Positions 32,638-40,106 of a stretch of DNA of 55,259 nucleotides are shown here, piece after piece. Origin of the DNA: an uncultured Bacteroidia bacterium (GTDB taxonomy: Bacteria > Bacteroidota > Bacteroidia > Bacteroidales > F082); the NCBI GenBank assembly GCA_902791165.1, contig CADAVB010000012.1:1-55259 (forward strand), written 5' to 3'. Below the pieces are notes generated by a model that was given only the letters and a program-made list of their open reading frames with translations, was not told the DNA's origin and did no database searches. Position numbers and translations under genes: made by a program. Position 1 is the first letter of the stretch, and the number at the start of each line of letters is the position of its first letter.

Positions 32638-33399
32638 ATGGCAACAAAAATAAAGCAAATATTGGATTTGGCGGGTGCGGATGGGCTGCTTTTTGGAAGT
32701 TGGATGAGCGCCCAAGGATTGGACAGCAAGCAGCAACACGCTTACGTCAAAAGCGGCTGGTTGGAGCGCATGGCGCATGGCGCGTACAAACTGGCAGGTA
32801 GCAAGCCAACCCTGCTAACCGCAGTGTCGTGCTACAACACCCAGCTTGGCAAACACTGCATTGTGGGTGCATCGACGGCCCTTGAACTTCGAGGACTGTC
32901 GCACTATGTGCCCATGGGAAAGCCTCTTGCCTTCCTCTTCACCGACAACAAGCAACGACTGCCAAGATGGCTGCTCGCTTACGAGTGGGACCGCACCGTG
33001 CGCTATCAAACCACATCATTCCTTGGCGGCGACCTCATAGGTGTGGAAACGATGACCATCGAAGGGCATCAGCTGCTGGTATCGACGCCCGAAAGGGCCA
33101 TGCTTGAATGGCTCAATATGCCCAATGTGGCTGACTCTCTGCTCGACATTTACTATGTAATGGAGATGTTGACCACCCTGCGTCCAAGACTGCTGCAGCA
33201 ATTGTTGGAACGCTGTGGCTCGGCCAAAGTGAATCGGTTGTTTGTGTATATGGCCGAGAAAGCCAACCACCAGTGGCTTCGCGCTTTGAGACCAGAACAA
33301 ATTGACTTCGGCAAAGGGCGAAAGATGATTACTCCAACTGGCAAATACATCAACAAGTACAACATGACAATCCCCACAGAATTGGCAGAGTATGAATAG
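32638..33399 (+). CDS. abiEi: AbiEi-type antitoxin / transcription regulator
   Basis: 253 residues from the ATG at 32638 (an ATG at 32623 is closer to the promoter and adds MFFAN). An N-terminal winged helix (IKQILDLAGADGLLFGSWMSAQGLDSKQQHAYVKSGWLERMAHGAYKL) is followed by the AbiEi C-terminal domain (HCIVGASTALELRGLSHYV, STPERAMLEWL). In studied type IV toxin-antitoxin systems AbiEi represses its own promoter and counteracts the AbiEii toxin without binding it. It overlaps abiEii by 8 bp. Confidence 0.85.
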   Translation: MATKIKQILDLAGADGLLFGSWMSAQGLDSKQQHAYVKSGWLERMAHGAYKLAGSKPTLLTAVSCYNTQLGKHCIVGASTALELRGLSHYVPMGKPLAFLFTDNKQRLPRWLLAYEWDRTVRYQTTSFLGGDLIGVETMTIEGHQLLVSTPERAMLEWLNMPNVADSLLDIYYVMEMLTTLRPRLLQQLLERCGSAKVNRLFVYMAEKANHQWLRALRPEQIDFGKGRKMITPTGKYINKYNMTIPTELAEYE

Positions 33400-34297
33400 T
33401 GTTTACAGACAAAAGGTTGAACTATTGCTACGGTTGGTCCCGTTGGTGATGGATGAAGAGGTCTTCGCTGTTCACGGGGGCAGCGCCATAAACCTGTTCG
33501 TCAATGAAATGCCTCGCTATTCCGTTGACATCGACCTCACCTATATTCCATTGGATGATCGTGAAAAGAGCCTAAAGGAAATCAGCAGCCATTTGGAAAC
33601 AATGGCGAGCAAGGCAAAGCGCATGTTCCGTGGGTTGCACGTCATCCCTAATTATGGAACCAGCAAACTTTTGTGCGAATACCGTGGGTATCAAGTGAAG
33701 GTTGAAGTGAACCAAACCAAGAGGGGCATTGTGGGCGGCGAGCTACAACATCTGCCGCTATGCACAAAGGCCCAAAACGAGTTCGGCATGTATTGTGAGG
33801 CTGCGATAGTACCCATGACACAATTGTATGGCGGCAAGGTGGCCGCAGCTTTGAGTCGGCAACACCCTCGGGATTTGTTTGACATCAAACACATGACGAT
33901 ACCTATGACGGCAATCCGCGAGGGACTGATATTCTGTTTGTTGGGAAGCGACCGGCCAATCCACGAATCTCTTTCGCCAAAACTGATAGACCAACGTATG
34001 GCTATGGCAAACCAATTTGAGGGAATGAGCGATGTGCCTTTCTCCTATACCGAGTTTGAAGAGACACGCGAGCGATTGATACGGGATGTAAGAGAATTGC
34101 TGACCGAAGAAGACAAACAATTCTTGATAGGATTTGAGAGGGCCGAACCTGTATGGTTTGGTTATGAGTTCGCGAACCTCAAGGACTATCCTTCGGTAAA
34201 GTGGAAATCCATGAATCTTGCAAAGTTGAAAACGAAAAACCCAGACAAGCTTAAAGCGGAAGCGGAGAAATTGGAGCGTTGTCTATATTTGGACTAA
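33392..34297 (+). CDS. abiEii: AbiEii-type nucleotidyltransferase toxin
   Basis: 301 residues. The polymerase-beta motif is complete: HGGSAINLF (28-36), the metal pair D46/D48 in YSVDIDLTYI, and a third acidic residue in YQVKVEVNQ. Further along are TQLYGGKVAAALSRQHPRDLFDIKHM, the conserved Lys and Asp region of AbiEii. Relatives transfer nucleotides to tRNA or other targets and cause growth arrest, aborting phage infection. Paired with abiEi; both have normal GC for this genome and are bracketed by the zinc-ribbon direct repeats. Confidence 0.87.
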   Translation: MNSVYRQKVELLLRLVPLVMDEEVFAVHGGSAINLFVNEMPRYSVDIDLTYIPLDDREKSLKEISSHLETMASKAKRMFRGLHVIPNYGTSKLLCEYRGYQVKVEVNQTKRGIVGGELQHLPLCTKAQNEFGMYCEAAIVPMTQLYGGKVAAALSRQHPRDLFDIKHMTIPMTAIREGLIFCLLGSDRPIHESLSPKLIDQRMAMANQFEGMSDVPFSYTEFEETRERLIRDVRELLTEEDKQFLIGFERAEPVWFGYEFANLKDYPSVKWKSMNLAKLKTKNPDKLKAEAEKLERCLYLD

Positions 34298-34365
34298 CAC
34301 TGTCATAATGAATACTCTCGAAAACAAAGCCTTCACAAGGCAGAACTGAGAAAAATCTATGGTAA

Positions 34366-34554
34366 ATGAATGATAATATGGCACTTACCCGCACTTGCCC
34401 CCGCTGCCAAGCCGAAATCACCCTGCTCACCCTCCCCGAGGGCGCAATGACAGACCCTGCGCCGCCCAAGGCGCGGCTGTTTGTCGTCAAGTGTTGCCCC
34501 AAATGCGGCAAACGGGTGCTGTTTTTTAGTATGTCTTGCTGCATAGACCAATAA
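34366..34554 (+). CDS. Small zinc-ribbon protein, copy 2
   Basis: 62 residues, nearly the same as the 32352-32534 product over the CPRCQ to CGKRVLF core, with different ends. It is the right-hand partner of the duplicated DNA around abiE. The ATG at 34378 is another possible start. It stops 10 bp before the convergent ATPase gene. Confidence 0.65.
   Translation: MNDNMALTRTCPRCQAEITLLTLPEGAMTDPAPPKARLFVVKCCPKCGKRVLFFSMSCCIDQ
34396..34525 (+). repeat. 130-bp direct repeat, right copy flanking abiE
   Basis: Partner of 32376-32505. Recombination between the copies would remove 2,020 bp, containing exactly the abiE pair and one zinc-ribbon gene. Confidence 0.85.
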
Positions 34555-34564
34555 ACAACACAAC

Positions 34565-36001
34565 TCACCCAAACAGTGCGTCCATCGTGAGCTTGACGGG
34601 GATGTCGTCGGAATGGGCGTTTTCTGCCAATGGTGCGGCGGTGATGAGCGTCAAGTAAAGGCTTTGCCTTGTGCCCGTCTCGCGGCGGAAAGCTTCCAAA
34701 CGGTAGGCCATCTTTTGGGCTTCATCCTCTGTCAGGCTGTACTCCTTCGTGGAATACTTTATCTCACAAACATTGACCACATCGTCGGCGCGGTCAATGA
34801 TGAGGTCGATTTGCGCGGTAGGTGTGCTTTCCTTGCTTCGCCAACTGTATTGCTCTGACGCGATGGTGTCGATGTGTAGTGTCGCCTTGATTTGTTCGAC
34901 GTGAAGCAGACAGACGCGCTCGTAGGCCAAGCCTAACCACGTGTTGGTTTCGGGCGTACCCAAATGATTGGCCCAAAAACGGCTGTCGCTGCCCGACTTG
35001 TCGGCAAAATGGATGTGGAACAAAGAGAACATGTCCACCAACTGATAGATGCTGCCTTTGCTTTTCACCACCTTCTTCTCGCGCACTTTATACTTCCGCA
35101 CCATACCACATTCTATCAGGTTTTCAAGCTGTTCCGATAGGTTTCCGCCCGAATCCTTGTTCAGTTTCTGCATCAGTTCGGCACGGGTCAGGCCTTTTTT
35201 GTGACGGGCCAGCAACTCAACAATCTCCGTATAAGGCTCGGGGGAGCGGAACAAGGTCTTGAACAACCGTTTGTATTCGCGGCGCAACGGCCCATTGACA
35301 TCGAAATAAAGGTTGTCAATGTTTTGCGTCAGGCTCAAATTAGAATCCAAAAGGCTCAAATAATAAGCCACGCCGCCAAACATCATATAGGACTGCACAA
35401 CCGAAAGCCGACTCCAATGGAAACCGTTATTAATAAGGTATTGCTCCGTTTCTTTAAGTGTAAAGGGCAACAGCTTCATTTCGTGAGTGATACGGTCATG
35501 CAGCCCGCCGTGGCTGTCGATGATGTTTTTGATCATCCAAGTGGTGGCACTGCCGCAAACAATAAGTTTGATGTTATTGTGTAGCGAAGCCCAACTGTTC
35601 CAGAAATGTCCCAATGCCTTGGCAAACCCTGACCCGTGCGTGTCCAAGCTGGGAATTTCGTCCAAAAACACAATGCAGTCGCCACCCGCATCCACCTTGG
35701 GCTGCAAGGCCTTGCGGAGCAGGGTAAACGCTCGCATCCATGTGGCGGGGCGCTCCTTGACCTCAAAACCGTAAAGGTCCATGGCATCCATGAAAGCCTC
35801 TATTTCCTCGTCAAAGTCGCCTTCGAGAACGCCTGTCATGCTGAAAGTCATTCGACCATGGAACAGTTGATTGATTAAAAAGGTTTTACCGACCCTTCTT
35901 CGGCCATAAACGGCGATAAACTCCGGCCTTCCCGACCTGACATATTTCTCAAACTCGGCGATTTCCTTCGCTCTTCCGACAATATTTGGAATCTTTTCCA
36001 T
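34565..36001 (-). CDS. AAA ATPase with DUF234 / PD-(D/E)XK-like C-terminus
   Basis: 478 residues. The Walker A motif YGRRRVGKTFLI (residues 32-43), Walker B CIVFLDEIPSL (108-118) and a sensor region CGSATTWM mark an archaeal-type STAND/AAA ATPase. A winged helix (about 265-330) leads to the DUF234 part, which ends in a nuclease-like fold: AQIDLIIDRADDVVNVCEIKYS, giving the D...ExK catalytic pattern. Such proteins are common accessory genes in Bacteroidetes and archaea; function is unproven but a DNA-targeting or defence role is often suggested. It is monocistronic and convergent with the zinc-ribbon gene. Repeated TTAGCCAAAAC words upstream suggest a specific repressor. Confidence 0.85.
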   Translation of the reverse strand: MEKIPNIVGRAKEIAEFEKYVRSGRPEFIAVYGRRRVGKTFLINQLFHGRMTFSMTGVLEGDFDEEIEAFMDAMDLYGFEVKERPATWMRAFTLLRKALQPKVDAGGDCIVFLDEIPSLDTHGSGFAKALGHFWNSWASLHNNIKLIVCGSATTWMIKNIIDSHGGLHDRITHEMKLLPFTLKETEQYLINNGFHWSRLSVVQSYMMFGGVAYYLSLLDSNLSLTQNIDNLYFDVNGPLRREYKRLFKTLFRSPEPYTEIVELLARHKKGLTRAELMQKLNKDSGGNLSEQLENLIECGMVRKYKVREKKVVKSKGSIYQLVDMFSLFHIHFADKSGSDSRFWANHLGTPETNTWLGLAYERVCLLHVEQIKATLHIDTIASEQYSWRSKESTPTAQIDLIIDRADDVVNVCEIKYSTKEYSLTEDEAQKMAYRLEAFRRETGTRQSLYLTLITAAPLAENAHSDDIPVKLTMDALFG

Positions 36002-36024
36002 GCTTTTGTACTTGTTTGACGCTG

Positions 36025-36137
36025 CAAAATTACAAAAACATTTTAATTTTTAGCCAAAACTTGTAGTTTTTGTTAGTTTTGGACGAAAATAGTTCGATTT
36101 TTAGCCAAAACTCACAAATATCGATGGTTTTGGCTAA
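36025..36137. promoter_or_regulatory. Promoter and repeated operator words upstream of the ATPase
   Basis: A minus-strand TAATTTTG box lies at 36025-36032, 24 bases before the ATG at 36001. Behind it the 11-base word TTAGCCAAAAC occurs at 36050-36060 and 36101-36111 and inverted (GTTTTGGCTAA) at 36127-36137; GTTAGTTTTGG (36072-36082) is a partial copy. The first copy falls where the -33 element should be. Confidence 0.6.
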
Positions 36138-36183
36138 TAATAACCTTTCTGCAATATGGATAGTTCGGGACGAAGTTCTTCAT

Positions 36184-37770
36184 TTACTTCAACTTACTCT
36201 TAATCGCCTCATAATGCTTGGTGTAGGTTTCGTCTGGTTCGGGAAGCAGTTTTAGGGCTTTGCTCATGTGTTTTTCGGCTTCTTTGTAGTCGCCTTTCAT
36301 GTAAAGCACCCAGGCGTGGGTGTCGAGATAGGTCGGGTTGTTAGGTTCGGCGGCGATGGCTTTGGTGGACATTTCCAAGGCCTTGTCCAAGTCTTGGCCT
36401 TTCACGGCAAGATAATAGGCGTAGTTGTTGAGAACCAGCACGTTGTCGGGGTCGTTGCGCAAGGTGCGCTCGTAGGCTTCAAATGCTTTTTCCTCCTCGC
36501 CTTGCTCGTGGTAGAGGTCGCCCAAAAAAGCGTCGAAGTTGGCCATTTGGATTTTGTCCGTGGTGTAGCGACGGCCTTTTTCCAAATAGCTTATGGCGTT
36601 CTCGTTGTCTTTCAGTACCGCATTGGAAACGCCTGCGTACCAATAGAATACAGGCTGCATCGGGTAGTATTTCAGCGCTTTGACGGCGTGGTCGCGGACG
36701 GACTCGTTCTCGTTGAGCCTTGATTCGCTGATGATGAGGTTTTGCCACGAGAGGAAGTCGGTGCTGTCGATGGCGAGCGACTTTTTGTAATAGGTGCGGG
36801 CCAACGAAGCGTTTTCCGTGACGATGTAATAGGAGCCGAGAATCAGGTAGCCTATTTTGTCGTCGGGATGGGTTTCGCTGAAAGCCTGGCCGCATCGCAA
36901 AGCCTGCTCATTCACGTTGGGCGAATCTTGGTTTTTCTGCATCCAATAGTCGTAGATATTGGCCTTGGTGTTGAGGTCGAGGCTCTTGTTTCGGATGGCG
37001 GCAATCAGCTCGTTGAAGGCTTTCTCCTTGTCGCCGTTTTTCTCGTAAAACTCCAAAAGCGAAATGTTTATGTAGGGGTCGTTAGGGTTCACTTCCTTGA
37101 TTTTCTCATACATGCGCAGGGCGTCTTTTTCCTTGCCTTGTTCGGCATACACTTGCGCTAACATGCTGTAGTAGCGTGGGTTTTCGGGGTTTTCCTTGAT
37201 GAGTTTCTCGAGTTCGGAAACCACCTTTTTCTTGTCGCCTTTCCGGTTGAGGATGCCCAAGCGTTGCTCCGTGATAATCTCGTTCTGCCCGACTTGCTTC
37301 TCCAGCACGTCCATCTTGGCCAAAGCCTTGTCGTATTGCTCCGTAATCATGTAAGCGTCAATGAGTTCGGTGAGCATGTCGGGGTCGTCGGGATATTTTG
37401 CGGTGAGCGATTCGTAGAGCTTGATGAAGTCGTCGTATTGCTCCAGATTGCGGTAGAATTGCCCGAGGCGCAGTTGATACCACTTGTTTTCGGGGTCGAG
37501 TTCGGCGGCCTGCTGAATCATGCGGAAGGCGTCCTCCATGCGACCGGCGTTGTAGTATTGTTCGCAAAGCTCAAACATCGAAGCGTCGTCGTTGGGCATG
37601 AAGCGCAAGGCCTGCTCGAAGTTGCGGATGGCGCCTTCGGTGTCCTCGCGGTACTTGCTTTGGAGGCCGTTAGAGAAATAAGTGGCGTTCTTTTTCTTGT
37701 CGGGCTTTTCTTGCGCCGTCGCGCCCGCGGCAAAGCCTATTAGTATAAGGAATAAAAACAGCTTTTTCAT
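36184..37770 (-). CDS. TPR protein of the dut operon
   Basis: 528 residues from the ATG at 37770, which gives a signal peptide (MKKLFLFLILIGFAAGATAQ). The rest is a chain of about 13 tetratricopeptide repeats (for example NPRYYSMLAQVYAEQGKEKDALRMYEKI and NPTYLDTHAWVLYMKGDYKEAEKHMSKAL). Secreted to the periplasm or anchored at the outer membrane, presumably as a scaffold. It follows dut by 7 bp. In relatives DUF4292 and the envC-like gene come next; here the accessory island comes between. Confidence 0.85.
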   Translation of the reverse strand: MKKLFLFLILIGFAAGATAQEKPDKKKNATYFSNGLQSKYREDTEGAIRNFEQALRFMPNDDASMFELCEQYYNAGRMEDAFRMIQQAAELDPENKWYQLRLGQFYRNLEQYDDFIKLYESLTAKYPDDPDMLTELIDAYMITEQYDKALAKMDVLEKQVGQNEIITEQRLGILNRKGDKKKVVSELEKLIKENPENPRYYSMLAQVYAEQGKEKDALRMYEKIKEVNPNDPYINISLLEFYEKNGDKEKAFNELIAAIRNKSLDLNTKANIYDYWMQKNQDSPNVNEQALRCGQAFSETHPDDKIGYLILGSYYIVTENASLARTYYKKSLAIDSTDFLSWQNLIISESRLNENESVRDHAVKALKYYPMQPVFYWYAGVSNAVLKDNENAISYLEKGRRYTTDKIQMANFDAFLGDLYHEQGEEEKAFEAYERTLRNDPDNVLVLNNYAYYLAVKGQDLDKALEMSTKAIAAEPNNPTYLDTHAWVLYMKGDYKEAEKHMSKALKLLPEPDETYTKHYEAIKSKLK

Positions 37771-37777
37771 TGGTTTT

Positions 37778-38215
37778 TCAATTTTTCCCCGTATGCCCAA
37801 AACCTCCCGCGCCGCGTTCCGTTTCGGAGAGCGTTTCCACTTGCACAGGCTCGGCTTGTTCGCATTTGGCGATGACCATTTGCGCGATGCGGTCACCGCT
37901 GTTGATGACGAAAGGCTTGTCGGACAAATTAATCAAAATGACGCAAATCTGTCCGCGATAGTCCGCGTCAATGGTGCCAGGCGAGTTCAAAACGGTGATG
38001 CCGCTTTTCAGTGCCAAGCCGCTGCGAGGCCGCACCTGGCCTTCGTAGCCTTCGGGGATTTCCATGTAGAGGCCCGTTGGCACAAGGCCGCGCTGCATAG
38101 GTTCAAGCGTGATTGGGCCTTCGGGCAGATAGGCGCGGAGGTCCATGCCTGCCGAGGATTTCGTTTCGTAGGCGGGCAAGGGATTATTGGAGGTGTTTAC
38201 GATGTTTAATTTCAT
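37778..38215 (-). CDS. dut: dUTP diphosphatase
   Basis: A 145-residue trimeric dUTPase that hydrolyses dUTP to dUMP and keeps uracil out of DNA. All five family motifs are visible: [17 protein letters not shown], the [14 protein letters not shown] substrate motif, GDRIAQMVI and the C-terminal [10 protein letters not shown] that closes over the active site. Promoter box TATTTTTG at 38242-38249 on the minus strand. First gene of the dut-TPR operon. Confidence 0.95.
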   Translation of the reverse strand: MKLNIVNTSNNPLPAYETKSSAGMDLRAYLPEGPITLEPMQRGLVPTGLYMEIPEGYEGQVRPRSGLALKSGITVLNSPGTIDADYRGQICVILINLSDKPFVINSGDRIAQMVIAKCEQAEPVQVETLSETERGAGGFGHTGKN

Positions 38216-38241
38216 GGGTAAGTGGATTTCAAATATAAACG

Positions 38242-38332
38242 CAAAAATAGGGTTATTATTTGGAATGGACTTCAGATTTTTGTCAAACTCACAAGTTATT
38301 TGTCGCTCATGAAACGAAAAATAGTATTTTTG
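38242..38332. promoter_or_regulatory. Divergent promoters of dut and the M49-like peptidase
   Basis: Minus-strand TATTTTTG at 38242-38249 for dut. Plus-strand TTTG (38299-38302), 22 bases, TATTTTTG (38325-38332) for the peptidase gene at 38371. Confidence 0.65.
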
Positions 38333-38370
38333 CCCCTTGAAATCTATCCAAAATTTAAATTCTAACTATT

Positions 38371-40014
38371 ATGAAAATCAAACATTTGGTATGGGTCGCG
38401 ATTGTAGCCTTGGCCGCTACATCATGCGACAACAAGAAGCCTGAACAAGTACAAGAGCCTGTTCAGCAAAAAGCGAATCTGTCGGATAAGTACGCCGAGT
38501 ACACGCTGACGACCAACATCGACCACCTGAGCGACAACGAGAAGCAAATGCTGCCGCTGCTCTTCGAGGCCTGCGACATCATGGACGGCCTCTTCTGGAG
38601 AGAGAACTACGGTGACAAGGAAGAACTCATGGCGAAGATTGGCGACAATGCCGACGTCAAGAAATTAGCCACCATCGCCTACGGCCCTTGGGACGGCCTC
38701 AACGGCAACAAGCCTTTCGTGGAAGGCATCGGCGACAAGCCCGCCGGCGCCCAGTTCTATCCCGCCGACATGACCGAGGAGGAATGGAACGCCCTCGCCG
38801 ACCCGAACAAGAACAGCCAGTACACCATGATCGTGCGCGATGAGAACGGTGCGCTGAAGTGCGTGTGGTATCACGACTATTTCGCCCAAGAAATCGAGAG
38901 AGCCGCCTCGCTGCTCGACCAAGCCTCTGAACTCGCTGGCGACAAGGAGTTTGCCCAATACCTGAAACTCCGCGCCAAAGCCCTCCGCACCGACGACTAC
39001 TTCGAGAGCGACATGCAGTGGATGGATGTGCGCAACAACAACATCGACCTCGTGATCGGACCCATCGAGAACTACACCGACGCCCGCTATGGCATCAAGG
39101 CATCGCACGAAGGTTTCATCCTCATCAAAGACCAAGAATGGACGAAGCAACTGGCCCGCTACGCCGCTTTCGTGCCTGAACTGCAAAAGCAACTGCCTGT
39201 GCCGGAAGAGTACAAGAAAGAAGTGCCTGGCGACGACGTGGATTTGGCCGCTTACGATGCTGTTTATTACGCCGGCGACTGCAACGCCAACTCGAAGACC
39301 ATCGCCATCAACCTGCCCAACGACGAGCGCGTGCAGCTGCAACGCGGCACCCGCAAGCTCCAGCTCAAAAACTCGATGCAGGCCAAGTTCGACAAGATTC
39401 TGGAACCCATCGCCCGCGAGCTGATGACTCCCGAATCGATGGAGCACATCAAGTTTGACGCTTTCTTCGCCAATGTAATGTTCCACGAAACCGCCCACGG
39501 CATGGGCATCAAGAACACCATCACGGGCAAAGGCACCGTGCGCGAAGCCTTGAGCAACCAATACAACGCCATCGAGGAAGCCAAAGCCGACGTGCTGGGC
39601 CTCTACTTGGTCACCAAACTCGCCGAAATGGGCGAATACACCACCACCACGATGGAAGACAACTACACCACCTTCATGGCGGGCATCTTCCGCTCGGTGC
39701 GCTTCGGTGCCGCCAGTGCCCACGGCAAGGCCAACATGCTTACCTTCAACTACTTCCAGAACGAAGGCGCTTTCACCCGCAACGAAGAAGGCCGCTACGC
39801 CATCGATTTCGAGAAGATGAAAGTGGCCGTTGAGAAGCTTGCTGGCGACATCCTCAAGCACCAAGGCGACGGCGACTACGAAGCCACCAAGGCTTGGATG
39901 GCCGACCAAATCGTCATCAAGCCGCAGCTGCAAGCCGACCTCGACCGCGTGAACAAGGCTGGTGTCCCCACCGACATCTATTTCAACATGGGCCCGCAGG
40001 TGCTGCTGAAATAA
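38371..40014 (+). CDS. Dipeptidyl-peptidase III-like zinc lipoprotein (M49-related)
   Basis: 547 residues, a lipoprotein (VAIVALAATSC, Cys19). The metal site is HETAHG followed by EEAKAD about 50 residues later, the arrangement of the M49 superfamily. Classical DPP III has a six-residue HExxGH; this protein has the shorter HExxH, as I recall for the Nudix-linked plant branch (HExxHG, EEAKAD). Conserved blocks WDGLNGNKPF and NYTDARYGIKASHEGFI also point to that branch. It probably cleaves dipeptides or small peptides in the periplasm. Codon use is strongly GC-ending, unlike the island, suggesting high expression. Confidence 0.8.
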   Translation: MKIKHLVWVAIVALAATSCDNKKPEQVQEPVQQKANLSDKYAEYTLTTNIDHLSDNEKQMLPLLFEACDIMDGLFWRENYGDKEELMAKIGDNADVKKLATIAYGPWDGLNGNKPFVEGIGDKPAGAQFYPADMTEEEWNALADPNKNSQYTMIVRDENGALKCVWYHDYFAQEIERAASLLDQASELAGDKEFAQYLKLRAKALRTDDYFESDMQWMDVRNNNIDLVIGPIENYTDARYGIKASHEGFILIKDQEWTKQLARYAAFVPELQKQLPVPEEYKKEVPGDDVDLAAYDAVYYAGDCNANSKTIAINLPNDERVQLQRGTRKLQLKNSMQAKFDKILEPIARELMTPESMEHIKFDAFFANVMFHETAHGMGIKNTITGKGTVREALSNQYNAIEEAKADVLGLYLVTKLAEMGEYTTTTMEDNYTTFMAGIFRSVRFGAASAHGKANMLTFNYFQNEGAFTRNEEGRYAIDFEKMKVAVEKLAGDILKHQGDGDYEATKAWMADQIVIKPQLQADLDRVNKAGVPTDIYFNMGPQVLLK

Positions 40015-40022
40015 TCATTGTA

Positions 40023-40043
40023 GAGACGCAATGCTTGCGTCTC
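40023..40043. repeat. GAGACGCAA palindrome
   Basis: GAGACGCAA (40023-40031) and TTGCGTCTC (40035-40043) are nine perfect pairs around TGC, preceded by GTA. A relative lies inside a coding sequence at 6596-6614. Confidence 0.75.
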
Positions 40044-40054
40044 AACCAACCAAC

Positions 40055-40087
40055 AAAAAAGGATGACCGAAAGGCCATCCTTTTTTT
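40055..40087. terminator. Bidirectional terminator between convergent genes
   Basis: A run of A, then GGATG-A-CC, a GAAA loop and GG-C-CATCC, then seven T. It serves both the M49-like gene (+) and the Omp28-like gene (-). Confidence 0.9.
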
Positions 40088-40106
40088 GTTGCATCGCAAT
40101 CAACGA

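Noticed and set aside
38665-39933. Long minus-strand open frames opposite the M49-like gene and others (10725-11528, 16318-17373, 20013-21056, 44234-45373)
   Set aside because: These mirror GC-ending codons of well-supported genes; their products are His/Val-rich and match no family.
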